The position numbers were made by a program, and so were the translations under genes. Shown here piece by piece: positions 43,069 through 50,594 of a stretch of DNA of 64,000 nt (the stretch's first letter is position 1; each line of letters starts with the position of its first letter). This stretch comes from Streptomyces nojiriensis. GTDB taxonomy: Bacteria; Actinomycetota; Actinomycetes; Streptomycetales; Streptomycetaceae. The DNA lies in NCBI RefSeq assembly GCF_017639205.1, contig NZ_CP071139.1, forward strand, positions 7,687,501 through 7,751,500. Direction: 5' to 3'. The notes under the pieces are model-generated. The model was not told the DNA's origin and ran no database searches. It saw nothing but the letters and a program-made list of their open reading frames with translations.

Positions 43069-43725
43069 ATGTCAGAACCGACCCGCGCCATCACCGCGTA
43101 CTGGGACGCCGCTGCGGCCGCGTTCGACGACGAACCCGATCACGGCCTGCGGCAGGAGCACACCCGCGCCGCGTGGGCCCGGCTGCTGAGCTCCTGGCTG
43201 CCCGCCGGTCCGGCCGGCGTCCTCGACGTCGGCTGCGGTACCGGGTCGCTGTCCCTGCTGCTGGCCGAGGCCGGGCACCGGGTGACCGGAGTGGACCTCG
43301 CGCCCCGGATGGTGGAGCGGGCCGAGGCCAAACTCGCCGCCGCGGGACTGACGGGACGCTTCCTCGTCGGCGACGCCGCCGATCCGCCGACCGGGCAGGA
43401 GCGGTTCGACGTCCTGCTCTGCCGGCACCTGCTGTGGACCCTGCCCGATCCCGGGGCGGCACTCCGCGCGTGGGTGGCGCGGCTCGTCCCGGGAGGGCGG
43501 CTCGTACTGGTCGAGGGGCGCTGGCGGGAAGCCGGCGAGAGCGGCGTGCCCTATGTCGCCGGAGCCGAATCGCTCCCCTGGCACGGCGGGATCACAGCGG
43601 GGGAGCTGGCCGCAGCGGTCCGGCCCCTGGTGTCCGGCCTGCGGATCGAACCGCTCAGCGGCGACGCCGAGTTGTGGGGCGGACCGGTCACCGACGAGCG
43701 GTACGCACTGATCGCCCGGATCTGA
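43069..43725 (+). CDS. Class I SAM-dependent methyltransferase
   Basis: A 218-residue methyltransferase. GVLDVGCGTGSLSLLLAEAGH is motif I, VTGVDLAPRMVERA the acidic loop, FDVLLCRHLLWTLPDP motif II/post-region, and LVPGGRLVLVEG the final strand. The ATG at 43069 was taken because the upstream extension is not conserved. About 106 bases separate it from the upstream gene. The 'AEAGHRVTGVDLAP' and 'GGDAAD' style is that of Ubi/menaquinone-like enzymes; the substrate is not known. Confidence 0.8.
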   Translation: MSEPTRAITAYWDAAAAAFDDEPDHGLRQEHTRAAWARLLSSWLPAGPAGVLDVGCGTGSLSLLLAEAGHRVTGVDLAPRMVERAEAKLAAAGLTGRFLVGDAADPPTGQERFDVLLCRHLLWTLPDPGAALRAWVARLVPGGRLVLVEGRWREAGESGVPYVAGAESLPWHGGITAGELAAAVRPLVSGLRIEPLSGDAELWGGPVTDERYALIARI

Positions 43726-43808
43726 CCCGGGCGACGAAGCCGTACGCGACCGGCGGCCCGCGGAAAGTCCGTTGCGGGCCCGGCCCCGCTCCGTGAGGAT
43801 CTGGAGCG

Positions 43809-45062
43809 ATGACCAACGCCATGGATGAAGTACGCCGATTCCTGAAGAAGGACGATCTGCCCGGAGCGGTACGCTCCCTTCGGCCGCACGCCGAGACGGC
43901 ATCGATCACCGAACTCGCCAAGGCCGCGCGGGCCCTGGCCGACGCCGCCGGGTTCAAGGACCTGGCCGGAGCCGCCAAGGCCGCCGCCAAGCGGCCCGGC
44001 GAGCCCCAGGCCCTCTACGACTTCGGCTACGCCTGCGTCGAGCACGGCATAGCCTTCCTCGCCGTCGCACCGCTGCGCGAGGCACTCCGGATGCTCCCCG
44101 ATTCGCGGCCGCTCCTCGCCGAGCTGGTGTCCGCACTCGAGGACGAGAACCGGCACACCGAGGCCGTCGCCCTGCTCTCCGGCCGCGGCCAGGAGCTGCC
44201 CGCCTGGCCCGAGACGTACCTCCTCGTGCACCACACCCTGCTCGCCGGAGACCTGGACACCGCCGCGCGCATCGGCCGCACCCTCCCCGCCCCCGAGGAC
44301 CCGCAGTGGTCCGGCGCCCACGCCCGCCAGCAGCACCGGCTGCACCGCACCGACCGGGCCCGCCGGGCCCAGGGCGCGGCCGGCCATGCCGATCCGCTCG
44401 GCCGCGCCGACCTGCGCGGCTGGCACTACGGCCTGACCGGCGGACTGCTGGGCACCCTCTCCCCGTACGGCTGGGACGCCGGGATGACCGGCCGGTACGC
44501 CTACCTCGGGGACTCCCACGAGCAGTGCCGCCAGGGCCTCGCCCGCCTGGCACTCGCCCTGGAGGCCGCCGGCCGCCGCCCCGCCACGGTCTCGCTGCTG
44601 CCCGGCCGGTCCGACCGGATCCTCGGGCTCGCCGCCGCACGGGTGCTGGGGCTGCCCGCCGTACCGTACGAGCCCGCCCGTACGGACACCCTCGTCGTCG
44701 CCTACGACCTGACCGCGGCCGATCCGGACCTCCTGCGCACCCTGCACGCGCGCGCCGACGGTCAGATCCTGTCCGAGCACGCCACCCGCTGGACCGACCC
44801 GCCCGCCGTGAGCGCGGACTTCAGCACGCTGCTGTGCCAGTTCGTCTCCCCGCCGTGGAAGGACGACCCGCGGCCCGAGGAGGAGATCGCCCAGGACATC
44901 GCGCTGGCCGCCGCCGGCCCGGACGAGGGCGACGGCGCGACCCCGCCCGACCCGGACGGGGCCTTCCGCGCCTTCGTGACCGCCGTCCGCGACGGCTGGC
45001 TCACCGCGCCCCGCGACCGCGCCGCCTCGCCCGGCCCGGTGCCCAGCTCGCGCTTCGCCTGA
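43809..45062 (+). CDS. Helix-repeat protein of unknown function
   Basis: A 417-residue protein. The first about 190 residues are rich in alternating helices (LAKAARALADAAGFKDLAGA, LREALRMLPDSRPLLAELV, LVHHTLLAGDLDTAARI) typical of TPR-like repeats. A second half holds WHYGLTGGLLGTLSPYGWDAG and a Rossmann-like VVAYDLTAAD. No named family. The ATG has a GGAG site. It is followed 20 bases later by the DNA glycosylase gene, suggesting an operon. Confidence 0.7.
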   Translation: MTNAMDEVRRFLKKDDLPGAVRSLRPHAETASITELAKAARALADAAGFKDLAGAAKAAAKRPGEPQALYDFGYACVEHGIAFLAVAPLREALRMLPDSRPLLAELVSALEDENRHTEAVALLSGRGQELPAWPETYLLVHHTLLAGDLDTAARIGRTLPAPEDPQWSGAHARQQHRLHRTDRARRAQGAAGHADPLGRADLRGWHYGLTGGLLGTLSPYGWDAGMTGRYAYLGDSHEQCRQGLARLALALEAAGRRPATVSLLPGRSDRILGLAAARVLGLPAVPYEPARTDTLVVAYDLTAADPDLLRTLHARADGQILSEHATRWTDPPAVSADFSTLLCQFVSPPWKDDPRPEEEIAQDIALAAAGPDEGDGATPPDPDGAFRAFVTAVRDGWLTAPRDRAASPGPVPSSRFA

Positions 45063-45082
45063 GGCGGCGGCAGGCTGGGACC

Positions 45083-45943
45083 ATGCCGGAGCTGCCCGAG
45101 GTCGAGGCCCTGCGGGAGTACCTCGACGAGCACCTCACCGGGCGGGTGGTCGAGCGCGTCCTCCCGCTGGCCGTGAGCGTGCTCAAGACGTACGACCCAC
45201 CGCCGGCCGCCCTCGAAGGGCAGCCGGCCGGCACCCCCGCCCGGTACGGCAAGTTCCTGGCCCTGCCGGTCGGCGAGCTCCACCTCGTCACGCACCTGGC
45301 CCGGGCCGGCTGGCTGCGCTGGCAGGACACCCTGCCCGCGCAGCCGCCGCGCCCCGGCAAGGGGCCGCTCGCCCTGCGCGTCTCCCTCGTGGGCGGCGGT
45401 GGCTTCGACCTCACCGAGGCCGGTACCCAAAAGCGCCTCGCCGTGTACGTGGTCCGCGACCCGCAGGAGGTGCCCGGCATCGCCCGCCTCGGCCCCGACC
45501 CGCTCGCCGAGGGCTTCGACCGGGACGCCTTCGCCGCGCTGCTCGCGGGGGAGCGGCGCCAGATCAAGGGCGTGCTGCGGGACCAGAGCGTGATCGCGGG
45601 AATCGGCAACGCCTACAGCGACGAGATCCTGCACGCGGCCAGGGTCTCGCCGTTCAAGCTCGCCGCCTCCTTCACCGAGGAGCAGGTCACCCAGCTCTAC
45701 GAGGCCGTGCGGAGCACCCTGGGCGAGGCCGTCGGCCGGGCCCACGGGGTGTCCGCGGGAGCGCTCAAGGCCGAGAAGAAGAGCGGCCTGCGGGTGCACG
45801 GCCGGGCCGGTGAGCCGTGCCCCGTGTGCGGGGACACCGTGCGCTCGGTGTCCTTCGCCGACTCCTCCCTGGAGTACTGCCCCACCTGCCAGACCGGCGG
45901 GAAGCCGCTCGCGGACCGGCGGCTCTCACGCCTCCTCAAATAG
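45083..45943 (+). CDS. Formamidopyrimidine-DNA glycosylase family protein (Fpg/Nei-like)
   Basis: A 286-residue base-excision repair enzyme family member. The N-terminal MPELPEVEALREYL gives the catalytic Pro2 and Glu3. A GTQKRLAVYV strand lies where the family places a conserved Lys. The helix-two-turn-helix reads DQSVIAGIGNAYSDEILHAARVSP. The C-terminal zinc finger is CPVCGDTVRS...YCPTCQTGG with four Cys. It nicks DNA at oxidised bases by beta/delta elimination. It is not the canonical MutM beside recG/rpmF, so a paralogue (Nei or uncharacterised) is likely. Confidence 0.9.
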   Translation: MPELPEVEALREYLDEHLTGRVVERVLPLAVSVLKTYDPPPAALEGQPAGTPARYGKFLALPVGELHLVTHLARAGWLRWQDTLPAQPPRPGKGPLALRVSLVGGGGFDLTEAGTQKRLAVYVVRDPQEVPGIARLGPDPLAEGFDRDAFAALLAGERRQIKGVLRDQSVIAGIGNAYSDEILHAARVSPFKLAASFTEEQVTQLYEAVRSTLGEAVGRAHGVSAGALKAEKKSGLRVHGRAGEPCPVCGDTVRSVSFADSSLEYCPTCQTGGKPLADRRLSRLLK

Positions 45944-45969
45944 GCGGTCGCTGCGTAGACTCCGCGACC

Positions 45970-46353
45970 ATGGCCGAGGAGCAACAGTCGCCGCCCCGGC
46001 GCGAGATCGTCACCGGGATCCCCCGGGGCGCCCGCCGCCGACCGCCCGCGCACACCCCCGCCCGCTCGGAGATCTCCGAGCAGACCACCCTCGGGGCCAC
46101 CTATGTCCGGGCCCTGATGCGCAGCCAGCTACGGGCGGCCCTGGGCGCGTCGGCAGCGCTCGTATCGCTGATCGGGACCCTTCCGCTGGTGTTCGCCCTG
46201 TCGGGCGACGCGTCGGGGCCACTGGTCTGGGTGGCGCTCGGCCTGCTGGTGTATCCGGTGATGTGGCTCATCGCCCGGTGGTACGTCACCCGGGCGGAGC
46301 GCAACGAGGCGGACTTCACCGGCCTGGTGATGGACCCCGCCGACCGCGGCTAG
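45970..46353 (+). CDS. DUF485-like small membrane protein
   Basis: A 127-residue protein with a polar N-terminus and two membrane segments (ALGASAALVSLIGTLPLVFAL and LVWVALGLLVYPVMWLIARWYV). DUF485 proteins usually sit beside a sodium:solute symporter such as ActP; none is found here, so it is an orphan or a regulatory subunit. The YVTRAERNEADF tail is typical of the family. The ATG lies 26 bases after the glycosylase stop. Confidence 0.7.
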   Translation: MAEEQQSPPRREIVTGIPRGARRRPPAHTPARSEISEQTTLGATYVRALMRSQLRAALGASAALVSLIGTLPLVFALSGDASGPLVWVALGLLVYPVMWLIARWYVTRAERNEADFTGLVMDPADRG

Positions 46354-46381
46354 CCGGTCGGTTCGTATCGGGCGTATCGGT

Positions 46382-47113
46382 TCATGTCGGCTCGTACGGT
46401 TCCACCGGGAGCGGGCCGAGGGGTTCGTGCGTGTGTCCCTTCGGTGAGCAGGCGGCGAACGGGCCCTGCCGGGGGTCCATCAGGACCCGCAGGTGGGGAT
46501 CGGCGTGCTGGATCCACCATGTCGTCATGCCGAGGGCCGGATCGTGGCGCAGGTGCTCCCAGGCCAGCCAGAGCGAGGACAGCCGGGCCCCCGCCTCCGG
46601 GTGCTCCCACCAGAGCGGACACCAGGTCGCGGACGTCCCGTCCAGGGGGCGGCGGACCGTGACCGCCAGGTAGTCGGTGACGAAGGCGAAGACGTCGCTG
46701 AAATAGAACTCGGGCCCGTCGCCGTAGACGTCCGCCGCCGGCATGGGGAAGACGGAACGGGGTTCCGGCCTCGGCCTGGGCAGGGGGTACAGCGCCAGCA
46801 GCGAGCCGAGGGCGTCGTCGCTGCGCCGAAGCTCCGTCAGGAGCCAGCCCAGGAGGAGGTCCTGGGATTCGGCGACCTCGGCGTAGGCGTCCGCCGCGAG
46901 GGAGGCGACCAGTCGCTCCCTCCAGTCGCCCAACTGCCTTCTCCAGCGGTCCTCCTCCGCGGCCGATCGGGAACCGGCCAGGAAGCGGGCCACCGTCCAG
47001 TGGTGTTCCTTCCAGGCATCGCCATCGGCTTCGGCCGTCACCCGCGCTGCCACCCGTTGGGCGTTCTCGATCGCTTTGCTGTCCATGGAACTGATGTGTG
47101 CCTTTCGAGCCAC
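46382..47113 (-). CDS. DUF4913 domain protein
   Basis: A 243-residue protein whose C-terminal half carries the DUF4913 signature: TWCPLWWEHPEAGARLSSLW, AWEHLRHDPALGMTTWW and HADPHLRVLMDP. The N-terminal 100 residues are helical and charged. DUF4913 proteins are common on actinomycete plasmids and integrative elements. A neighbouring gene of similar orientation (47177) also looks like an accessory gene. The start near 47113 is uncertain; the ATG at MDSKAIEN (residue 10) is an alternative. Confidence 0.75.
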   Translation of the reverse strand: MARKAHISSMDSKAIENAQRVAARVTAEADGDAWKEHHWTVARFLAGSRSAAEEDRWRRQLGDWRERLVASLAADAYAEVAESQDLLLGWLLTELRRSDDALGSLLALYPLPRPRPEPRSVFPMPAADVYGDGPEFYFSDVFAFVTDYLAVTVRRPLDGTSATWCPLWWEHPEAGARLSSLWLAWEHLRHDPALGMTTWWIQHADPHLRVLMDPRQGPFAACSPKGHTHEPLGPLPVEPYEPT

Positions 47114-47176
47114 GTGAGGAGTGTGCTGATCATACGAGTTCAGCGTCCTGCGACCGTGCTCGCGCTCGCGGCTTTG

Positions 47177-47692
47177 TCAGAACAGGTGCATCGCCAAATG
47201 TCCCAGGGGAAGCCCGAGTTGCCAGGCGGGCGTCCACACGCGCGCGTTCTCGTCCAGACCGGGCGGGATGTCGGTGTGGTCGGGCCGCCCCGGGTCGAGG
47301 TTGGTGGCGAACAGCTCGGTGCTGTCCAGCCAGCGCCACGCCGCCCGGGCCAGTTCCAGGTCGGGGTCCCCGCCGTCGCCGCGTTCCCGGGCCTCTTCGC
47401 CGAGCGCGAGGAACCGGGTGTGGACCCAGTCGCGCCACGGGTGTCCGTACGCCGTGAGCGACAGCCACTCGTCGAGCTGCGAGACCACCCGGATGCCGGA
47501 GAGCTCGCCGGCCGCGTCCGAGAGGTAGATCGTCAGGGCGAGCGTGTCCCGTCCGGCCCTGAACTCCAGGGTGCTGACCGGGATGAGCCGGCCCGTACGC
47601 AGCAGTTCGTCCGCGATGTACTCGGCATACAGCCAGGCCATGGGCACCGCGAGCCCGCCGTCACTGGTGCCGTTACTACCCTCGGGCTGCAC
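47177..47692 (-). CDS. Uncharacterised protein next to the DUF4913 gene
   Basis: A 171-residue protein without clear family. Features: WLYAEYIADELLRTGRLIPVS, a strand-rich TLALTIYLSDAAGELSGIRVVSQ and WRDWVHTRFLALGEEARERG. The GLPLGHLAMHLF end is hydrophobic. Its start is an ATG at 47692, and it is co-oriented with DUF4913 with 63 bases between. It may belong to the same accessory unit. Confidence 0.55.
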   Translation of the reverse strand: MQPEGSNGTSDGGLAVPMAWLYAEYIADELLRTGRLIPVSTLEFRAGRDTLALTIYLSDAAGELSGIRVVSQLDEWLSLTAYGHPWRDWVHTRFLALGEEARERGDGGDPDLELARAAWRWLDSTELFATNLDPGRPDHTDIPPGLDENARVWTPAWQLGLPLGHLAMHLF

Positions 47693-47869
47693 CGTTCCAC
47701 CTTCTCCCGTGCTTCGAGCGTCCCGTCGTCAGTCCTGAGCCTTCACCGAGCGGTTCGCGGAGCGGGGGATGTTTACTCAACTTGCACGCTCTGATGCCGA
47801 AATCGACGCGTTTTATGTCCGGTCCGCATCCATTCACGGCGTTAACCGATCCTTCGCCGTGCCGCAGGC

Positions 47870-48409
47870 TCAGGCCCCGAGGCCGTACCCGTACCCCTGG
47901 AGGCCCTTCTTCAGGGCGCGAAGGGCGTAGTACGTGCGGGACTTGACGGTTCCGGCCGGGATGCCGAGCTCGGCGGCGGCCTCGGCCACCGAGCGGTCGC
48001 GGAAGTAGACCTGCATCAGCACCTCGCGGTGCTCCTGCCCCAGTGACCCCACGGCCCGCCGGACGTCGATCGCCGTGACCGAGCCGGCCACCGCGTCCTG
48101 GGGCTCGGGTGCGTGTTCCAGCCCCTCCGGATCCACCTCCAGCGGCCGTGACAGCCGGGCCCGCCGGGCGTCGATCGCGAGGCGCCGGGCCACCGTGAAC
48201 AGCCAGGGCCGCATGGAGTCGTGCCCGCTCGACAGGGCCTCCGGGTGCTGCCAGACCCGTACGAGGGTCTCCTGCACGAGGTCCTCCGCGCGCTGGGCGT
48301 CCCCCGCGGTGAGCCCGACCAGGAATCCGAACAGGGCCCGCCCGTGGTCGCGCTGGAGTTCGGCGAGTGCCTCGGGGTCCGTACGCGGGAGGGTGGGGGA
48401 GAGCGGCAC
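47870..48409 (-). CDS. ECF (SigL/SigK-like) RNA polymerase sigma factor
   Basis: A 179-residue sigma-70 family factor. Region 2 has DAQRAEDLVQETLVRVWQHP and WLFTVARRLAIDARRAR, and region 4 has LGQEHREVLMQVYFRDRSVAEAAAELGIPAGTVKSRTYYALRALK. The GTG at 48409 has AAGGAG six bases upstream; the longer frame starting at 48628 is not supported. No anti-sigma gene lies adjacent, so control may be transcriptional or by a distant partner. It converges with nothing and is divergent from the CapA-like gene. Confidence 0.85.
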   Translation of the reverse strand: MPLSPTLPRTDPEALAELQRDHGRALFGFLVGLTAGDAQRAEDLVQETLVRVWQHPEALSSGHDSMRPWLFTVARRLAIDARRARLSRPLEVDPEGLEHAPEPQDAVAGSVTAIDVRRAVGSLGQEHREVLMQVYFRDRSVAEAAAELGIPAGTVKSRTYYALRALKKGLQGYGYGLGA

Positions 48410-48682
48410 GAGGGGCTCCTTCCGGGGTGCGTGGGGGGCCGTGGAGACGGCGACCCGTCCACCCTGACCTGCACGGAGCCGACCCGGAACCGTCCGGCCC
48501 CGGCGTTGCGCCCAAGCACCCGGGTCGTCCGCCGGGCGGCCGTGCGGGTCGGTGAACGGTCGAACGGCGCGGCGAACGGCAGGCGGCCGGCTGCCGGCGT
48601 CGCCCGTGTCCGCCGTTCGGGTGGACATGTGTCCGGGCGACGGATCCGTTCCTTGACTTACGGCGTGTAGTTATATGGATTG

Positions 48683-48696
48683 CATGTGATCACATG
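48683..48696. promoter_or_regulatory. Perfect 14-base palindrome upstream of the CapA-like gene
   Basis: CATGTGATCACATG is a perfect palindrome 32 bases upstream of the ATG at 48728, in an AT-rich stretch that should hold the promoter. A TTGACT lies at 48653. It is a candidate operator for a dimeric repressor or activator. The binder is not known. Confidence 0.4.
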
Positions 48697-48727
48697 TCAG
48701 ATAATCGTATTAACGAGAGCAGGGCGC

Positions 48728-49927
48728 ATGACCACGCGAATCCGGCCGCAGGTGCTCGCCCTCCTGTCGGCCGTGCTGCTGTCCGCCGCTGCCGGCTGCT
48801 CGGCCACCGGGAGCTCCGCACCGGCCCGCCTCGGGGACTCCGGCGGACCGGCCGCCCCCTCCAGCGCCGCCGGACCGGCCCCCGCCCGGGGCTTCACCCT
48901 GGTCGCGAGCGGCGACGTACTGCCGCACACCTCCGTCATCCAGCGCGCGGCGAACGACGCGGACGGCGACGGATACGACTTCAGGCCGATGTTCTCCGGG
49001 GTCAAGCCCTTGGTCTCGGCGGCCGACCTCGCCCTCTGCCACATGGAGACCATCTACGGGGAGGAGGGAGGGCCCTTCTCCGGCTATCCGGCCTTCAAGT
49101 CGCCGCCGGAGGTCGCCGACGGGCTGAAGGACGCCGGGTACGACGGCTGCTCCACGGCCTCGAACCACACCCTCGACGACGGGGGCGCCGGCCTGCGCCG
49201 CACGCTGGACCGCTTCGACAAGGTCGGCCTGGGGCACGCCGGGTCGGCCCGTACGGCCGCAGAAGCGGCCACGGTGACCACGTACACGGCGGGCTCGGCC
49301 AAGGTGGCGCACCTCGCCTACACCTACGACACCAACGGCTACCCGCTGCCCGACGGCCAGCCGTGGGCGGTCAACCTGATGAAGCAGGACAAGATCGTCG
49401 CGGATGCGCGGGCGGCCCGGAAGGCGGGCGCGGACGTGGTGCTGGTGAGCGTGCACTGGGGCACGGAATGGGAGACCGAACCGGACGGGACCCAGCTCTC
49501 GCTCGGCAGGGCGCTGACCGCCTCGCAGACCGGCGGCCGCCCCGACATCGACATGATCCTCGGCACGCACGCGCACATCCCGCAGCCCTACGAGAAGGTC
49601 AACGGGACCTGGATCGTCTACGGCATGGGCGACCAGGTCGCGGGGGAGATGTTCAACCACACGGGCGCCCGCGACATGCGGGGCAACTACGGCTCGATCG
49701 GCCGGTTCACCTTCGCCCCGCCGGCCGCCGCCGGGCAGCGCTGGCAGGTCACCAAGGCCGAGTTCGTGCCGCAGATGATGGACCTGTCCGTGGGCCGGGT
49801 CGTCCACCTGCCCGATGCCCTCGCCAAGGACCCCGGCCGCGAGGACTACGAGAGCGCGCGCGACGCCATCGGCGAGGCCGTCCTCAGCCGCGGCGCCGCC
49901 AAGGACGGCCTGACCATGGGCCGGTAG
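48728..49927 (+). CDS. CapA-type metallophosphatase-fold lipoprotein
   Basis: A 399-residue protein. The signal ends at the lipobox LSAAAGCSA (Cys at about residue 24). The mature part has the CapA/PgsA pattern: LVASGDVLPHTSV, MFSGVKPLVSAADLALCHMET, SNHTLDDGGAGL, VHWGTEWETEP and GTHAHIPQPYE, which hold the metal ligands of the calcineurin-like fold. In Bacillus CapA serves poly-gamma-glutamate export; in Streptomyces the role is unknown. The ATG follows a weak GGGCGC site, in a leader with a palindrome. Confidence 0.85.
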   Translation: MTTRIRPQVLALLSAVLLSAAAGCSATGSSAPARLGDSGGPAAPSSAAGPAPARGFTLVASGDVLPHTSVIQRAANDADGDGYDFRPMFSGVKPLVSAADLALCHMETIYGEEGGPFSGYPAFKSPPEVADGLKDAGYDGCSTASNHTLDDGGAGLRRTLDRFDKVGLGHAGSARTAAEAATVTTYTAGSAKVAHLAYTYDTNGYPLPDGQPWAVNLMKQDKIVADARAARKAGADVVLVSVHWGTEWETEPDGTQLSLGRALTASQTGGRPDIDMILGTHAHIPQPYEKVNGTWIVYGMGDQVAGEMFNHTGARDMRGNYGSIGRFTFAPPAAAGQRWQVTKAEFVPQMMDLSVGRVVHLPDALAKDPGREDYESARDAIGEAVLSRGAAKDGLTMGR

Positions 49928-49972
49928 GGCCGGGGACGGCACCCGGGACCCTGGACCCGGGACCGGGGCCCC

Positions 49973-50434
49973 CTACGGAACCACGGTGACGGGCCAGCGG
50001 CCCGCCTTGACCAGGCGGATCGCCACCGACCCCACGATGCGGTGGCCGGCCTGCTCGGAGGCACCGACCACCACCGCGTCCGCCATCAGCTCGTCCGCCG
50101 CGCTCACCAGGCCGGCGTACGGGTCGCCGCGGAAGGTGTGGAACTGCCAGCGCACCTCGTAGATGCCCTTGAGCCGCTCCGCCGAGGCGCGGATCTCGGC
50201 CACCAGGCCCTCCGCGATCTCCCCGGTGGTGTCCGCCACCGGCGCGCCCAGCGCGGCGCCGGCCGGGATCACCGGCTGGACGTACACCAGGGCCAGCAGG
50301 GCGTTCTGCCGCCGGGCCAGCCCCGCCGCGTACGCCGCGGCCCGCAGCGAGGACTCCGATCCGTCCACCCCGGCCAGGATCACCTTCGGGCCGTCGGTAC
50401 CGCGTTCGAATTCCGTGTTCACGTGCTCCGTCAC
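49973..50434 (-). CDS. Universal stress protein (UspA family)
   Basis: A 153-residue single UspA domain. The ATP-binding pattern is VILAGVDGSESSLRAAAYAA near the start and VVVGASEQAGHRIVGSVAIRLVKAGRWPVTVVP at the end, matching G2xG9x(S/T). GTG at 50434 was used as the start. It is divergent from the LysX gene, 160 bases apart. Stress-linked, possibly nucleotide binding; no binding partner shown. Confidence 0.85.
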   Translation of the reverse strand: MTEHVNTEFERGTDGPKVILAGVDGSESSLRAAAYAAGLARRQNALLALVYVQPVIPAGAALGAPVADTTGEIAEGLVAEIRASAERLKGIYEVRWQFHTFRGDPYAGLVSAADELMADAVVVGASEQAGHRIVGSVAIRLVKAGRWPVTVVP

Positions 50435-50594
50435 GCTGCCGAGGATAGGCCGTGCCCCGCAACACCCGGGGCGCGGCCCGCGCGTGGCATGCGCATGGCC
50501 TGGGCATGGCCTGGGCGGGCCCGTGGAGATGGCCCGGGGAGCGCCCCTCCCGCTCGGCGCGCGCACCGGCGCCGTCCTCCCTACAGTGCGAACC

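Noticed and set aside
48683..48696. A CRP/Vfr-type site
   Set aside because: TGTGA/TCACA halves abut directly instead of being six bases apart, so the palindrome is reported only as a generic operator candidate.
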